From: DYTO01 sp040757795
GTDB taxonomy: Archaea; Hadarchaeota; Hadarchaeia; Hadarchaeales; Hadarchaeaceae
Length of the DNA: 26,749 bases
NCBI GenBank assembly: GCA_040757795.1
Contig: JBFLWG010000009.1
Coordinates: forward strand, 1-26,749
Direction: 5' to 3'
Position 1 is the stretch's first letter; each line of letters opens with the position of its first letter. A program made the translations under genes and the position numbers. Below are positions 1 to 6,057 of this stretch, piece after piece. The notes beneath the pieces are model-generated. The model worked only from the letters and a program-made list of their open reading frames with translations, was not told the origin of the DNA and ran no database searches.

Positions 1-120
1 CAACGAATTCGCGAATATTCTAGCGGCGCCCTCGCTTAGGTCCAACCCGAGCTCGACGCTATCCGAACCGCTCATGCGCCGGAATCGCCTGACCGTCTCC
101 TCGACTTCCCATGGCTTCAT
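1..120 (-). CDS. Hypothetical protein, N-terminal fragment (runs off window)
   Basis: An open frame on the minus strand starts with ATG at 120 and stays open for 40 codons to the window edge. The N-terminus reads MKPWEVEETVRRFRRMSGSD and continues with a predicted helical, charged stretch ending ...ARIFANSL. A G-rich run (GGTGGTG) lies just upstream of the ATG and an AT-rich stretch with TTTATATA lies about 25-35 bases upstream (about 135-150), which together look like an archaeal promoter and start. I do not recognise the family. The gene is incomplete, so length and function cannot be judged. Confidence 0.5.
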   Translation of the reverse strand, partial: MKPWEVEETVRRFRRMSGSDSVELGLDLSEGAARIFANSL

Positions 121-188
121 TCACACCACCACCGTATTCTATATAAATAAATAACTAAATAATAGCTTATTAAACTACCGGTCTAGTT

Positions 189-285
189 TGGTGCCCCGGG
201 CGGGATTTGAACCCGCGTCGCAGCCTTTCATCGCCCAATCGAGCTCGAAAGGGCTGTATGATTGACCGGGCTACACCACCGGGGC
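189..285 (-). tRNA. tRNA-Glu (TTC) with 19-nt intron, CCA encoded
   Basis: The minus strand folds as a tRNA: acceptor GCCCCGG/CCGGGGC (279-285 with 193-199), D-arm GTGTAGCCCGGTCAATCAT, T-arm GCGGG-TTCAAAT-CCCGC, discriminator A (192) and a genomic CCA (189-191). The anticodon stem CAGCC/GGCTG encloses 26 nt instead of 7, so an intron is present. Placing it at the canonical 37/38 site (about 227-245) leaves the loop CTTTCGA with anticodon TTC, as in archaeal tRNA-Glu. The exact intron ends are inferred from the canonical position. A TATA-like ATTTTAAGA is centred 26 bases upstream of the 5' end. Confidence 0.93.
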
Positions 286-306
286 ACAGTTTACCATCGC
301 CCGCTG

Positions 307-315
307 TCTTAAAAT
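307..315 (-). promoter_or_regulatory. TATA box of tRNA-Glu
   Basis: ATTTTAAGA on the minus strand is centred at 311, 26 bases upstream of the tRNA 5' end at 285. This is the standard archaeal TATA-to-start distance. Confidence 0.6.
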
Positions 316-326
316 CGTGCACGATT
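313..326. promoter_or_regulatory. 14-bp perfect palindrome between divergent promoters
   Basis: AATCGTGCACGATT is a perfect inverted repeat. It overlaps the upstream edge of the tRNA-Glu TATA box and lies about 20 bases before the AT-rich TATA-like element (344-353) of the rightward membrane-protein gene. The size and position suit a dimeric regulator's operator, but no binding protein is known. Confidence 0.4.
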
Positions 327-383
327 GCCGCCGTGACAATGCAATTTATTAAGCGCGCCCGGGACTTGTAATGGAGGTAAAAA

Positions 384-887
384 ATGAAAATGAAAGAGTC
401 TGCGGGAGTTGCAATTTCGGCTGGCGTGGGAGTTTTCATAGTAATCATCATCGCAGTGGCGGGTGTCGGCGCTTTTCTTGTTCTCAAGGGTGGCGGTGGA
501 ACAAGCAGCGCGGCGTTTGCATCAGTCCCGACTTACCCCGGCGCAACCGACACCGGAATCAGCGTGTCGCAATCTTTGGCTGGGACTGGTTACAGCATGC
601 CATCGGGCTGGGACGGCAAGGCATACTACACCACGGCGAGCCCGAGTACTGTGGCGAGTTGGTACAGCTCCAACATGCCTGGCTGGACAAAGACGATGGA
701 TAACACAATATCCTATGGTGGCTTCTCGATGTACATCTTGGCTTTCACCAAGGGCAGCGATGCGGCGTTCGTAGAAACCCTGTCCAGCGGCACTCAGAAC
801 CTGCTCATCGTCCTAGCGGGGCCATCGTCCGGACTGAGCTCACTCACCGGGACCAGCGGCACCATAGGCGCAACTCAGCCAACTTAA
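384..887 (+). CDS. Small secreted or membrane-anchored protein of unknown function
   Basis: This 167-residue protein starts at an ATG preceded by a strong Shine-Dalgarno GGAGGT (373-378). Residues about 9-36 form one long hydrophobic segment, best read as an uncleaved signal anchor, followed by a Gly/Ser linker. The outer domain contains a YPGA motif near residue 51 and a tract resembling small domains of the type 'YPGA...YTT.SP..V..WY...MPGW'. Those domains are common in archaeal and bacterial exported proteins of unknown role. The C-terminus is Ser/Gly/Thr-rich. A TATA-like ATTTATTAAG lies at 344-353. The gene stands alone between tRNA-Glu (divergent) and tRNA-Val (convergent). I infer an extracytoplasmic location; no function can be assigned. 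Confidence 0.85.
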   Translation: MKMKESAGVAISAGVGVFIVIIIAVAGVGAFLVLKGGGGTSSAAFASVPTYPGATDTGISVSQSLAGTGYSMPSGWDGKAYYTTASPSTVASWYSSNMPGWTKTMDNTISYGGFSMYILAFTKGSDAAFVETLSSGTQNLLIVLAGPSSGLSSLTGTSGTIGATQPT

Positions 888-900
888 CTTTGCTAGAAGG

Positions 901-973
901 TGGGCCCGGAGGGATTCGAACCCTCGATATCTACCGTGTAAGGGTAGCGTCTTAACCGCTGGACCACGGGCCC
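901..973 (-). tRNA. tRNA-Val (TAC)
   Basis: Cloverleaf on the minus strand: acceptor GGGCCCG/CGGGCCC (967-973 with 902-908), discriminator A at 901, anticodon stem CTACC/GGTAG with loop CTTACAC (anticodon TAC), T-arm GAGGG-TTCGAAT-CCCTC. There is no intron. CCA is not encoded, since the next bases read CCT. A TATA-like CTTTATCAG is centred near 998, 25 bases upstream of the 5' end. The gene is convergent with the small membrane protein, with only 13 bases between them. Confidence 0.95.
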
Positions 974-1007
974 GTAAAAACTTGGCGAACCGCTGATAAA
1001 GATGTTC

Positions 1008-2162
1008 TCATTTAATCAGGATCAAGATGTCCAGAACCAGCACTATGACGAAAAGCAGCACGATGAGGGCCTCGAGCGTCAGTAGCCGCTGCGTGTCTAT
1101 CCTTCCCACCGAGATGGAGTAAAGCTCCTGGAGCTGGTCAAGCTTCCGGTCAACAAGCGCGAGCCACTCGGGGATGCGGAAGCGCTCGCTCGCCAGGCGG
1201 TAGAGTTTGCCCAGGTACCACTCCCCCGTGAGCTTCGAGATGTTGCGGGCATCCTCCAGGAAATCCATTATTTCTATCCTTGCCTCGGCCAGCTCCCGGG
1301 TCGCTCGCGTCAGCTCCCCATAGGCCCGACCCTTCCAGAAGACCCCGAGGCTCGGCTTCTTGAAGACGGCGCGCAGGCCGTCGTAGGCGCGCTGAGACCT
1401 GATGTCAAGGAGGCGGTCGTACGTCCGGAGCTCGAGCAGCTGGACGAGAGCAAGCTCTATCATCCTCACCAGATCATCGGTGTACTCGACCGCGCCGCTG
1501 ATCAAGGTGGAGTACCAGTCAACAATCACTATGTCTTCTTCGGAGTAGCTCAGGCAGGGCTTGATGGCGTCGTCCACCTCCCTCTGGCTCAGGGAGCGCC
1601 AGTTTTTCTCCCCGCGCAGGACGCCGGCCGTCTGCTTCTTGAACTTTGTCAGGAAATCATCGGCGTCCAGCCTCGGGTCTGACTCTGCTATCAGGACGAG
1701 GGTGTAGACCTGCGGGTGCTCCAAGAACTGGTATGGGTACTGGATCGCGGACTTTATGGAGCCACGAAGCTGCTGGAAAAACTCGCGGGGGACCTCGTCG
1801 AACTCAACATCCTTCCCACCAACTTTGACCTTCCCGTCGTTGAGGTTGACGAGCTTTATCAGGCCGTCGAATGTGAGGTTGCGGAAATCCACTGAGATGT
1901 AAACCCCCGCGGCGCCGATTGGGAAAATCCTGCCCTCCACAGTTGCCTGGTGCTTGTCTATTTTTTTCGAGCCGAGGTCAACCTCCAGCGGGACGAGCCC
2001 CACCTCCTCGTACTTGGGTGCGAGGAGACGCTCACCCCTCACCCGGGGGCGCTCGATGGGGCTGAACTTTTCCTTTGAGATTTTCGAGATGTCGATGTCG
2101 CCGCCGACGTCGTAAAGGTACTGGAATATCACGCGGCCGCTCAGGGATTGGGCTTCCGGCAT
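1008..2162 (-). CDS. DUF155/RMND1-like membrane-tethered protein
   Basis: The protein has 384 residues with an ATG start after a GGTGA Shine-Dalgarno. Most of it is soluble and charged; residues about 200-350 look helical and coiled-coil-prone. The C-terminus is a single strong transmembrane segment (about residues 362-383) ending ILILIK. The layout of acidic and helical core, 'LDQLQELYSI...R...LEALIVLL' and then a terminal membrane anchor resembles the DUF155 (RMD1/RMND1/Sif) family, whose members end in the same kind of tail anchor. That assignment is by pattern only. No enzymatic motif is visible. The gene lies alone between tRNA-Val and tRNA-Ser on the same strand. Confidence 0.75.
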   Translation of the reverse strand: MPEAQSLSGRVIFQYLYDVGGDIDISKISKEKFSPIERPRVRGERLLAPKYEEVGLVPLEVDLGSKKIDKHQATVEGRIFPIGAAGVYISVDFRNLTFDGLIKLVNLNDGKVKVGGKDVEFDEVPREFFQQLRGSIKSAIQYPYQFLEHPQVYTLVLIAESDPRLDADDFLTKFKKQTAGVLRGEKNWRSLSQREVDDAIKPCLSYSEEDIVIVDWYSTLISGAVEYTDDLVRMIELALVQLLELRTYDRLLDIRSQRAYDGLRAVFKKPSLGVFWKGRAYGELTRATRELAEARIEIMDFLEDARNISKLTGEWYLGKLYRLASERFRIPEWLALVDRKLDQLQELYSISVGRIDTQRLLTLEALIVLLFVIVLVLDILILIK

Positions 2163-2201
2163 GGTTCACCATAACATTTGCTCGCGGAGGGCTAAAAGGG
2201 A

Positions 2202-2311
2202 TGGCGCCGGGGAGGGGATTTGAACCCCTGATGCGCTTACGCGCAACAAGGTTAGCAACCTTTGGCGGGTCTTTACAGACCTTGCGCCTTACCTGGCTGG
2301 GCCACCCCGGC
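2202..2311 (-). tRNA. tRNA-Ser (GCT) with 21-nt intron in the 5' anticodon stem, CCA encoded
   Basis: Minus-strand class II tRNA: acceptor GCCGGGG/CCCCGGC (2305-2311 with 2206-2212), discriminator G (2205, typical of tRNA-Ser), genomic CCA (2202-2204), a 3-bp D stem GCC/GGC, a long variable arm TGCGC-GTAA-GCGCA, and T-arm AGGGG-TTCAAAT-CCCCT. A perfect anticodon stem CAAGG/CCTTG forms only if about 21 nt (2259-2279) are removed between CAAGG and the loop TTGCTAA (anticodon GCT). The intron therefore sits before the anticodon, around positions 29/30 to 31/32, not at 37/38. A repeated A-A-G-G at both edges leaves a few equivalent splice registers. A TATA-like TTTTAATTA lies about 27 bases upstream. 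Confidence 0.9.
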
Positions 2312-2353
2312 TCCAGACAAATGTTGAGCTGGCTTAATTAAAACATATTCAAA

Positions 2354-2671
2354 GTGGCGACGAGCACGCCCGAAGTGGACGCCTTCGCCGCGCGCCGGTG
2401 GCTGGCCCCAAGCTCCATCCCGTTTTCCACAAGCGCCGAACGCCCTGACTACGGCTGCTACCTTCCGGTCCTGGCCGGTTTCGCCAGGCAAAGACGGTCC
2501 TCCCCGATCTTTCGACCGGGGCTCCGCCACCGTCGGCCCTGCGGGACAGGACTTCGTCGCCGGTAACCAGTTCGTGCGTACAGTTCCAGCGCCGCCCCCG
2601 AGCTTCGGTCCACCATAAACCCCATTTGTGGTTTGTAGGGGAGGGGTGGCCCCCCACCATAGCTCGCCGCC
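2354..2671 (-). ncRNA. ffs: Signal recognition particle (7S) RNA
   Basis: The minus strand contains the SRP54-binding helix 8 signature CCGGAAGGTAGCAGCC (within about 2447-2473), with the GGAAG tetraloop and the asymmetric AGCA internal loop. The ends close on each other as in archaeal 7S RNA: GGCGGCGAGC at the 5' end (2671-2662) pairs with GCTCGTCGCC at the 3' end (2365-2356). The length of about 318 nt matches archaeal SRP RNAs. The promoter element ATTTTAAGCT is centred 25 bases upstream of 2671, which fixes the 5' end. Both termini are inferred to within a few bases. It is followed by tRNA-Ser; linkage of 7S RNA and a serine tRNA is known in Methanothermus. Open frames across this region are not genes. 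Confidence 0.95.
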
Positions 2672-2690
2672 AATTGTAAATAGACTTCAA

Positions 2691-2700
2691 AGCTTAAAAT
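2691..2700 (-). promoter_or_regulatory. TATA box of SRP RNA
   Basis: ATTTTAAGCT on the minus strand is centred about 25 bases upstream of the inferred RNA 5' end (2671), the standard archaeal spacing. Confidence 0.6.
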
Positions 2701-2764
2701 AGAGGCGCTGGTCTTTCCATTCACTCCCCACCCCAAATTATTTTCTAACGATATAAATTTTGTT

Positions 2765-2809
2765 CAAGTTGAAACTTGTTGAAAATCTCGCTGCTTGAAA
2801 AATTTTCAA
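2765..2809. repeat. AT-rich block with two short inverted repeats
   Basis: CAAGTT-GA-AACTTG (2765-2778) and TTGAAAA-A-TTTTCAA (2795-2809) are perfect inverted repeats in the spacer between ttuA and the SRP RNA. The second overlaps the ttuA stop codon and supplies a T5 run on the minus strand (2798-2802), so it may terminate the ttuA operon. The first may be an operator or chance. Confidence 0.35.
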
Positions 2810-3738
2810 ATCACGATTTTCTCAAGACCTAACCCTTCAAGAAGCTCGCAAGTCTTGCAAAGCCCCATGGAGGTTGGCTCTCCGCATCTGTCGCATTTGT
2901 TCATGTCAAACTCCGGCACCGCCCGCGCGAGATGCGGCTTCATCCGGTCGAACATCCTGAGAATCATGAACTTGGAGTTTGGGTGATTTTCTTCCAACTT
3001 GTTTATGAAATCCCTAACCTCCGTGTGCATCCCGCGGGAATACGGACAGACCCCAAGGTGAACTTTTATCCCCTTCAGCAGCGCATATGCCGCCACCTCC
3101 TTCTCCGGAATTTCCCGCATCGGCTTTATCCTCGGGACGAACCCTTCCCGTGTGGAGTACGACGGGCCGAGGCGGTAGAGCCTCGAAAAGTCGCCACGGA
3201 TATAGTTGAGCATGACGGCCTGGGCCTCGTCGTCCAGGTTGTGGGCTGTAGCCAACTTCTGGGCCCCGATCTCCCTCGCTGCCTTGTTCAGGAGTGAACG
3301 CCGCAGAATCCCGCAGTATGTGCAGGGGCCGAGGCCAGTCTTTTTTACTTCAGCAAGCTTCACAATCTCATCTAACGTTGCTCCGAACGCCTCCTTGAAG
3401 CTGACGACTTGGTGCTCCACCCCGAGCAGCTCCGCGTTCTCCCTGGCCACCTCGATGCTCTTGTCCCTGTACCCGGCTATCCCCTCGTCAACTGTGATCG
3501 CCACAAGCTCGCACCCCCTGCGAGCGCAGTATTCTGAGAGAAGGTGCATGCAGGCCACGCTATCCTTCCCGCCGGAGACTGCCAGGGTGACCTTTTCTCC
3601 CAGAGAGATGAGTGAGTGCTCGGCGATGCCGCGCCTGAACCTGCGCTCCACACTTTTTGTAAGGCACCGATCGCACAGAAAAAGCCCGGCGTACCTCTGG
3701 CTGTATGCCGCGCGGCGCCCGCAAAAGCTGCATTCCAT
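2806..3738 (-). CDS. ttuA: TtuA/Ncs6-family tRNA 2-thiouridine synthetase
   Basis: This enzyme adenylates uridine 54 or 34 of tRNA and replaces its 2-oxygen with sulfur from a ubiquitin-like thiocarboxylate. I prefer ATG 3738 (310 residues) over a GTG at 3747. Numbered from that ATG, an N-terminal zinc site is C3/C6/C22/C25 and the PP-loop SGGKDS is at 55-60. Cysteines C139, C142 and C231 match the three ligands of the catalytic [4Fe-4S] cluster in TtuA. A C-terminal zinc site is C282/C285/C294/C297. Every family hallmark is present and the length is normal. It is the last gene of an operon with the M50 protease and a ubiquitin-like carrier, whose stop codon lies one base before this ATG. Whether the target is U54 or wobble U34 cannot be read from sequence. 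Confidence 0.93.
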   Translation of the reverse strand: MECSFCGRRAAYSQRYAGLFLCDRCLTKSVERRFRRGIAEHSLISLGEKVTLAVSGGKDSVACMHLLSEYCARRGCELVAITVDEGIAGYRDKSIEVARENAELLGVEHQVVSFKEAFGATLDEIVKLAEVKKTGLGPCTYCGILRRSLLNKAAREIGAQKLATAHNLDDEAQAVMLNYIRGDFSRLYRLGPSYSTREGFVPRIKPMREIPEKEVAAYALLKGIKVHLGVCPYSRGMHTEVRDFINKLEENHPNSKFMILRMFDRMKPHLARAVPEFDMNKCDRCGEPTSMGLCKTCELLEGLGLEKIVI

Positions 3739-3739
3739 C

Positions 3740-3943
3740 TCAACCACCGGTCACGACCGGCAGAACCTCAAGCCTGTCCCCTTCCTTGGCCGTCTCCTCT
3801 TCAGGTACTATCTTCCCGTTCAGGCTCACTACCACCGTCTCCCTGCTTACGCCGAGGCTCGCCAAGATTTCAGAGATTTTTCTATCACCATCCACTCTGA
3901 CCGCCTCTGGAGTCCGGCCAATCAACCTTACCTCAACCACCAA
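3740..3943 (-). CDS. Ubiquitin-like sulfur carrier (MoaD/ThiS/SAMP/TtuB type)
   Basis: A 67-residue beta-grasp protein ends in the di-glycine ...VVTGG. In this family that terminus is adenylated by an E1-like enzyme and turned into a thiocarboxylate. It sits directly before ttuA, so the likely role is sulfur donor for tRNA thiolation; archaeal relatives (SAMPs) can also be conjugated to proteins. The first codon is TTG at 3943. A GTG at 3940 is as likely because AGGAGGG lies 7 bases before it. The start overlaps the end of the M50 protease gene by 8-11 bases, implying translational coupling. No E1-like activating enzyme is present in this window. Confidence 0.9.
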   Translation of the reverse strand: MVVEVRLIGRTPEAVRVDGDRKISEILASLGVSRETVVVSLNGKIVPEEETAKEGDRLEVLPVVTGG

Positions 3944-5141
3944 AGGCCCTCCTGATCAGGGACGGCACAAGGTTCACTAGGATCAGGAAAAGCACCAGGA
4001 AGGAGAACACCTTCGCGATCTTCCTTGCCCTCTCCTTCGAGGCCTTCCCCTCAAGCAGCGCCTCGAAAAGGTAGCCCCCGTCCAGCGGCTTTGCAGGAAG
4101 TAGATTGAAAAGCCCGACGCCGATGTTCAGCACGAACAGCCATTTCAGGACGTCTATCAGGACCCACGGCACTATCGCGTCGTAGACGAACGGGTGGAAC
4201 ACAGGCGCCCCCAGGAAGACCCCTATCGCGCTCCCGAGCACTTGTAGCGGGTTCAGGTAGGCTGAGTGAGGCGTGGATGTTATCGTCAGAACCCCTATGG
4301 TCCCTACATTTTCCTGGCCCGCAAGCGTCAGCGGGTAGTCTCCCCTATCTGTGCCGAGTATGATGTTCTCCCCTGGGCTGCTGCGCGACAAATAATTGCT
4401 GAAGTTTTCATAAGTTTCTATCTGCGTGCGCAAGCCCTGATTTTCTATCGCAAGTATTCTCGCCCCAAGCAGGTTTTCAGCCAGATTTTCAGCGGGATAG
4501 TTGTCCGCCACCCCGTAAATGTAAACTCCAGACTTTGGGACAAGGAAGACCAGCAGCATGAATAGGAAGAAGAATGAGAAAACCACGTTGCTAACTGGGC
4601 CTGCCGCAAACATCTTCATCCTCTTGCGCCTCGGAGCCTTTTTCAGCTCCTCCTCGTCCGGCTCGACGAACGCGCCCGGGATGAAGAGAAACAGCATCGC
4701 GCCCGTGAACTTTGTCTTGAGGCCCTGACTCCTCAGAAGGAGACCGTGCGAGAACTCATGGATGACGAGCACAAGCCCGACGCTGATGAGCCAGGCGACT
4801 ATAGAAAGCCCCGGCACTAGCCCGGGGAGAACGAATGTAACGCCTGTCAACGCTCTGGCGGGCTGGCTCAGGAGGACCACCGCGTTGAGGACGACGTTGA
4901 CGAAGACGAAAATCATCAAAAAGACGCCGAGTGCCGCGGCGACCGTTCCGTAGGTGTTCCACAGCCTCTTGCGCTTTGTCGCCAGCTTGTCGATGATGCC
5001 AAGACCCTTCGTGGTGCGCCATATCATCGCGCCGGGGTAGAGCAGAACCCCCCGCTCCTTCAGCTTGTACTTGCGGTAGCCTAGTCCCACCGCCAACCAC
5101 AGCAGGCCGACCGCCGCCATGAAGATCAACAGGTCCATCAT
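3933..5141 (-). CDS. Site-2-protease-like M50 membrane metalloprotease
   Basis: A polytopic membrane protein with the zinc-binding motif HEFSHG (residues 128-133 from ATG 5141) in a transmembrane helix, and a second catalytic motif PLDGG near the C-terminus after NLLPAK. This is the standard M50 pair (HExxH plus distal Asp). A soluble, PDZ-like insert lies between them (about residues 210-310). The start at 5141 is preferred over the upstream GTG 5159 because the TATA octamer is centred 28 bases before it, giving an essentially leaderless mRNA. S2P-type proteases cleave transmembrane segments of anti-regulators or remnant signal peptides; the substrate is unknown. It heads an operon with the ubiquitin-like carrier and ttuA. 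Confidence 0.9.
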   Translation of the reverse strand: MMDLLIFMAAVGLLWLAVGLGYRKYKLKERGVLLYPGAMIWRTTKGLGIIDKLATKRKRLWNTYGTVAAALGVFLMIFVFVNVVLNAVVLLSQPARALTGVTFVLPGLVPGLSIVAWLISVGLVLVIHEFSHGLLLRSQGLKTKFTGAMLFLFIPGAFVEPDEEELKKAPRRKRMKMFAAGPVSNVVFSFFFLFMLLVFLVPKSGVYIYGVADNYPAENLAENLLGARILAIENQGLRTQIETYENFSNYLSRSSPGENIILGTDRGDYPLTLAGQENVGTIGVLTITSTPHSAYLNPLQVLGSAIGVFLGAPVFHPFVYDAIVPWVLIDVLKWLFVLNIGVGLFNLLPAKPLDGGYLFEALLEGKASKERARKIAKVFSFLVLFLILVNLVPSLIRRAFGG

Positions 5142-5165
5142 ACACAGCCATTGGGTCACAGCAAG

Positions 5166-5173
5166 GTTTAAAC
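5166..5173. promoter_or_regulatory. Symmetric TATA octamer shared by M50 protease and cutA
   Basis: GTTTAAAC is a perfect palindrome centred at 5169.5. The leftward ATG (5141) and rightward GTG (5199) lie 28.5 and 29.5 bases from its centre. Both genes can therefore be read from one TBP site with leaders of at most about 3 nt. No other TATA-like sequence occurs in the spacer. Confidence 0.6.
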
Positions 5174-5198
5174 TTCTGGTTTTGTCTGTGTGATTGGT

Positions 5199-5513
5199 GT
5201 GACTTTGAACATTGTTCTTTGTATGGTGAAGAGCCGGGCCGAGGCGGTGAAAATCTCGGAGAAGCTTGTCTCGGAGGGGCTCGCCGCGTGCGTTAGCGCC
5301 GTCCCCGGGGCCTCGTCCGTCTACAGGTGGAAAGGAAAAATCGAGAAATCCAAAGAAGTCCTGCTCATCGCGAAGACATCAAACAGGAAGCTCGGCAGGC
5401 TCATCAGGCGCGTCAAGGAGCTCCACAGCTATGAGGTCCCGGAGATAATCGCTGCCAAGGTCGCGCGCGGCCTCCCGGAATATTTAAGGTGGGTGGAGAA
5501 AAGTACAAGGTGA
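5199..5513 (+). CDS. cutA: CutA1 divalent-cation tolerance protein
   Basis: The protein of about 104 residues matches CutA throughout: N-terminal strand LNIVLCMV, the block LVSEGLAACVSAVPGASSVYRW, GKIEKSKEVLLIAKT, and the C-terminal ELHSYEVPEIIA. The family forms tight trimers with a ferredoxin-like fold, binds metals such as copper and is cytoplasmic; its biological role is still debated. I use GTG 5199 because the shared TATA octamer predicts transcription starting near 5196; a GTG at 5190 would lie upstream of that. It is followed after 4 bases by the flavin-reductase gene, whose Shine-Dalgarno AGGTGAT overlaps the cutA stop codon. Confidence 0.93.
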   Translation: MTLNIVLCMVKSRAEAVKISEKLVSEGLAACVSAVPGASSVYRWKGKIEKSKEVLLIAKTSNRKLGRLIRRVKELHSYEVPEIIAAKVARGLPEYLRWVEKSTR

Positions 5514-5517
5514 TTGG

Positions 5518-6057
5518 ATGAAGGTTGACCTCAAGAATGCTTACAAGCTCCTGGCCCCCCGCCCGATAGTCTTGATAACGACGGTCGATAAGCAGGGAAG
5601 GATAAACGCGGCGCCAATGTCTTGGGTTACAACTGTTGAGTCCGAGCCGCCCACCGTCGCTTTTTCGACCAGCTACGAGAGCGACACGTACAAAAACATC
5701 TGCGACACCGAGGAGTTCGTGTTCAACCTGGTGACTGAAAGCATCAAGAAGCAGATGTACGCGTGCGGGAAGAACTTTCCACGCGGCGTGAACGAGCTTG
5801 AGAAAGCAGGTTTGTCGTGGGAGCGGTCGGAAGTAGTGAAGCCGCCGAGGGTTGTGGAATCCCCGGTGAACCTCGAGTGCAAGCTCGATTGGATGCACAG
5901 AGGGCCGGAGTATGTTGTGCTGGCGGGGAAGGTCGTCGCTGCCCACGCCAGAGACGACGCCGTGAAGGGCGGGATGCTCAACGCCGAGGCCGTGAAGCCG
6001 CTTCTCCACATCTCGGGGAAAACCTTCGTCGTCGGGGACAAAGTAGTGGGTCTGTAG
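5518..6057 (+). CDS. Flavin reductase-like (flavoredoxin-type) FMN-binding protein
   Basis: This 179-residue split-barrel flavoprotein begins MKVDLKNAYKLLAPRPIVLI. The 'RP..L.TT.D..G..N.AP.SW' motif (about residues 15-38) and 'F.......KN....EEFVFNLV' are typical of the flavin reductase/flavoredoxin family, which binds FMN as a dimer and uses NAD(P)H or acts as an electron carrier. The start is fixed by a near-perfect AGGTGAT overlapping the cutA stop. The length is normal. The partner and substrate are unknown. It abuts the nucleotidyltransferase gene with no spacing. Confidence 0.9.
   Translation: MKVDLKNAYKLLAPRPIVLITTVDKQGRINAAPMSWVTTVESEPPTVAFSTSYESDTYKNICDTEEFVFNLVTESIKKQMYACGKNFPRGVNELEKAGLSWERSEVVKPPRVVESPVNLECKLDWMHRGPEYVVLAGKVVAAHARDDAVKGGMLNAEAVKPLLHISGKTFVVGDKVVGL

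Noticed and set aside
2259..2285. Alternative tRNA anticodon loop CTGTAAA in the tRNA-Ser gene
   Set aside because: The flanking bases do not form a 5-bp stem, while TTGCTAA with the perfect CAAGG/CCTTG stem, U33, long variable arm and discriminator G all support tRNA-Ser(GCT).
2273..2736. Several overlapping open frames on both strands
   Set aside because: The region is occupied by the SRP RNA and tRNA-Ser; the frames are a by-product of GC-rich structured RNA.
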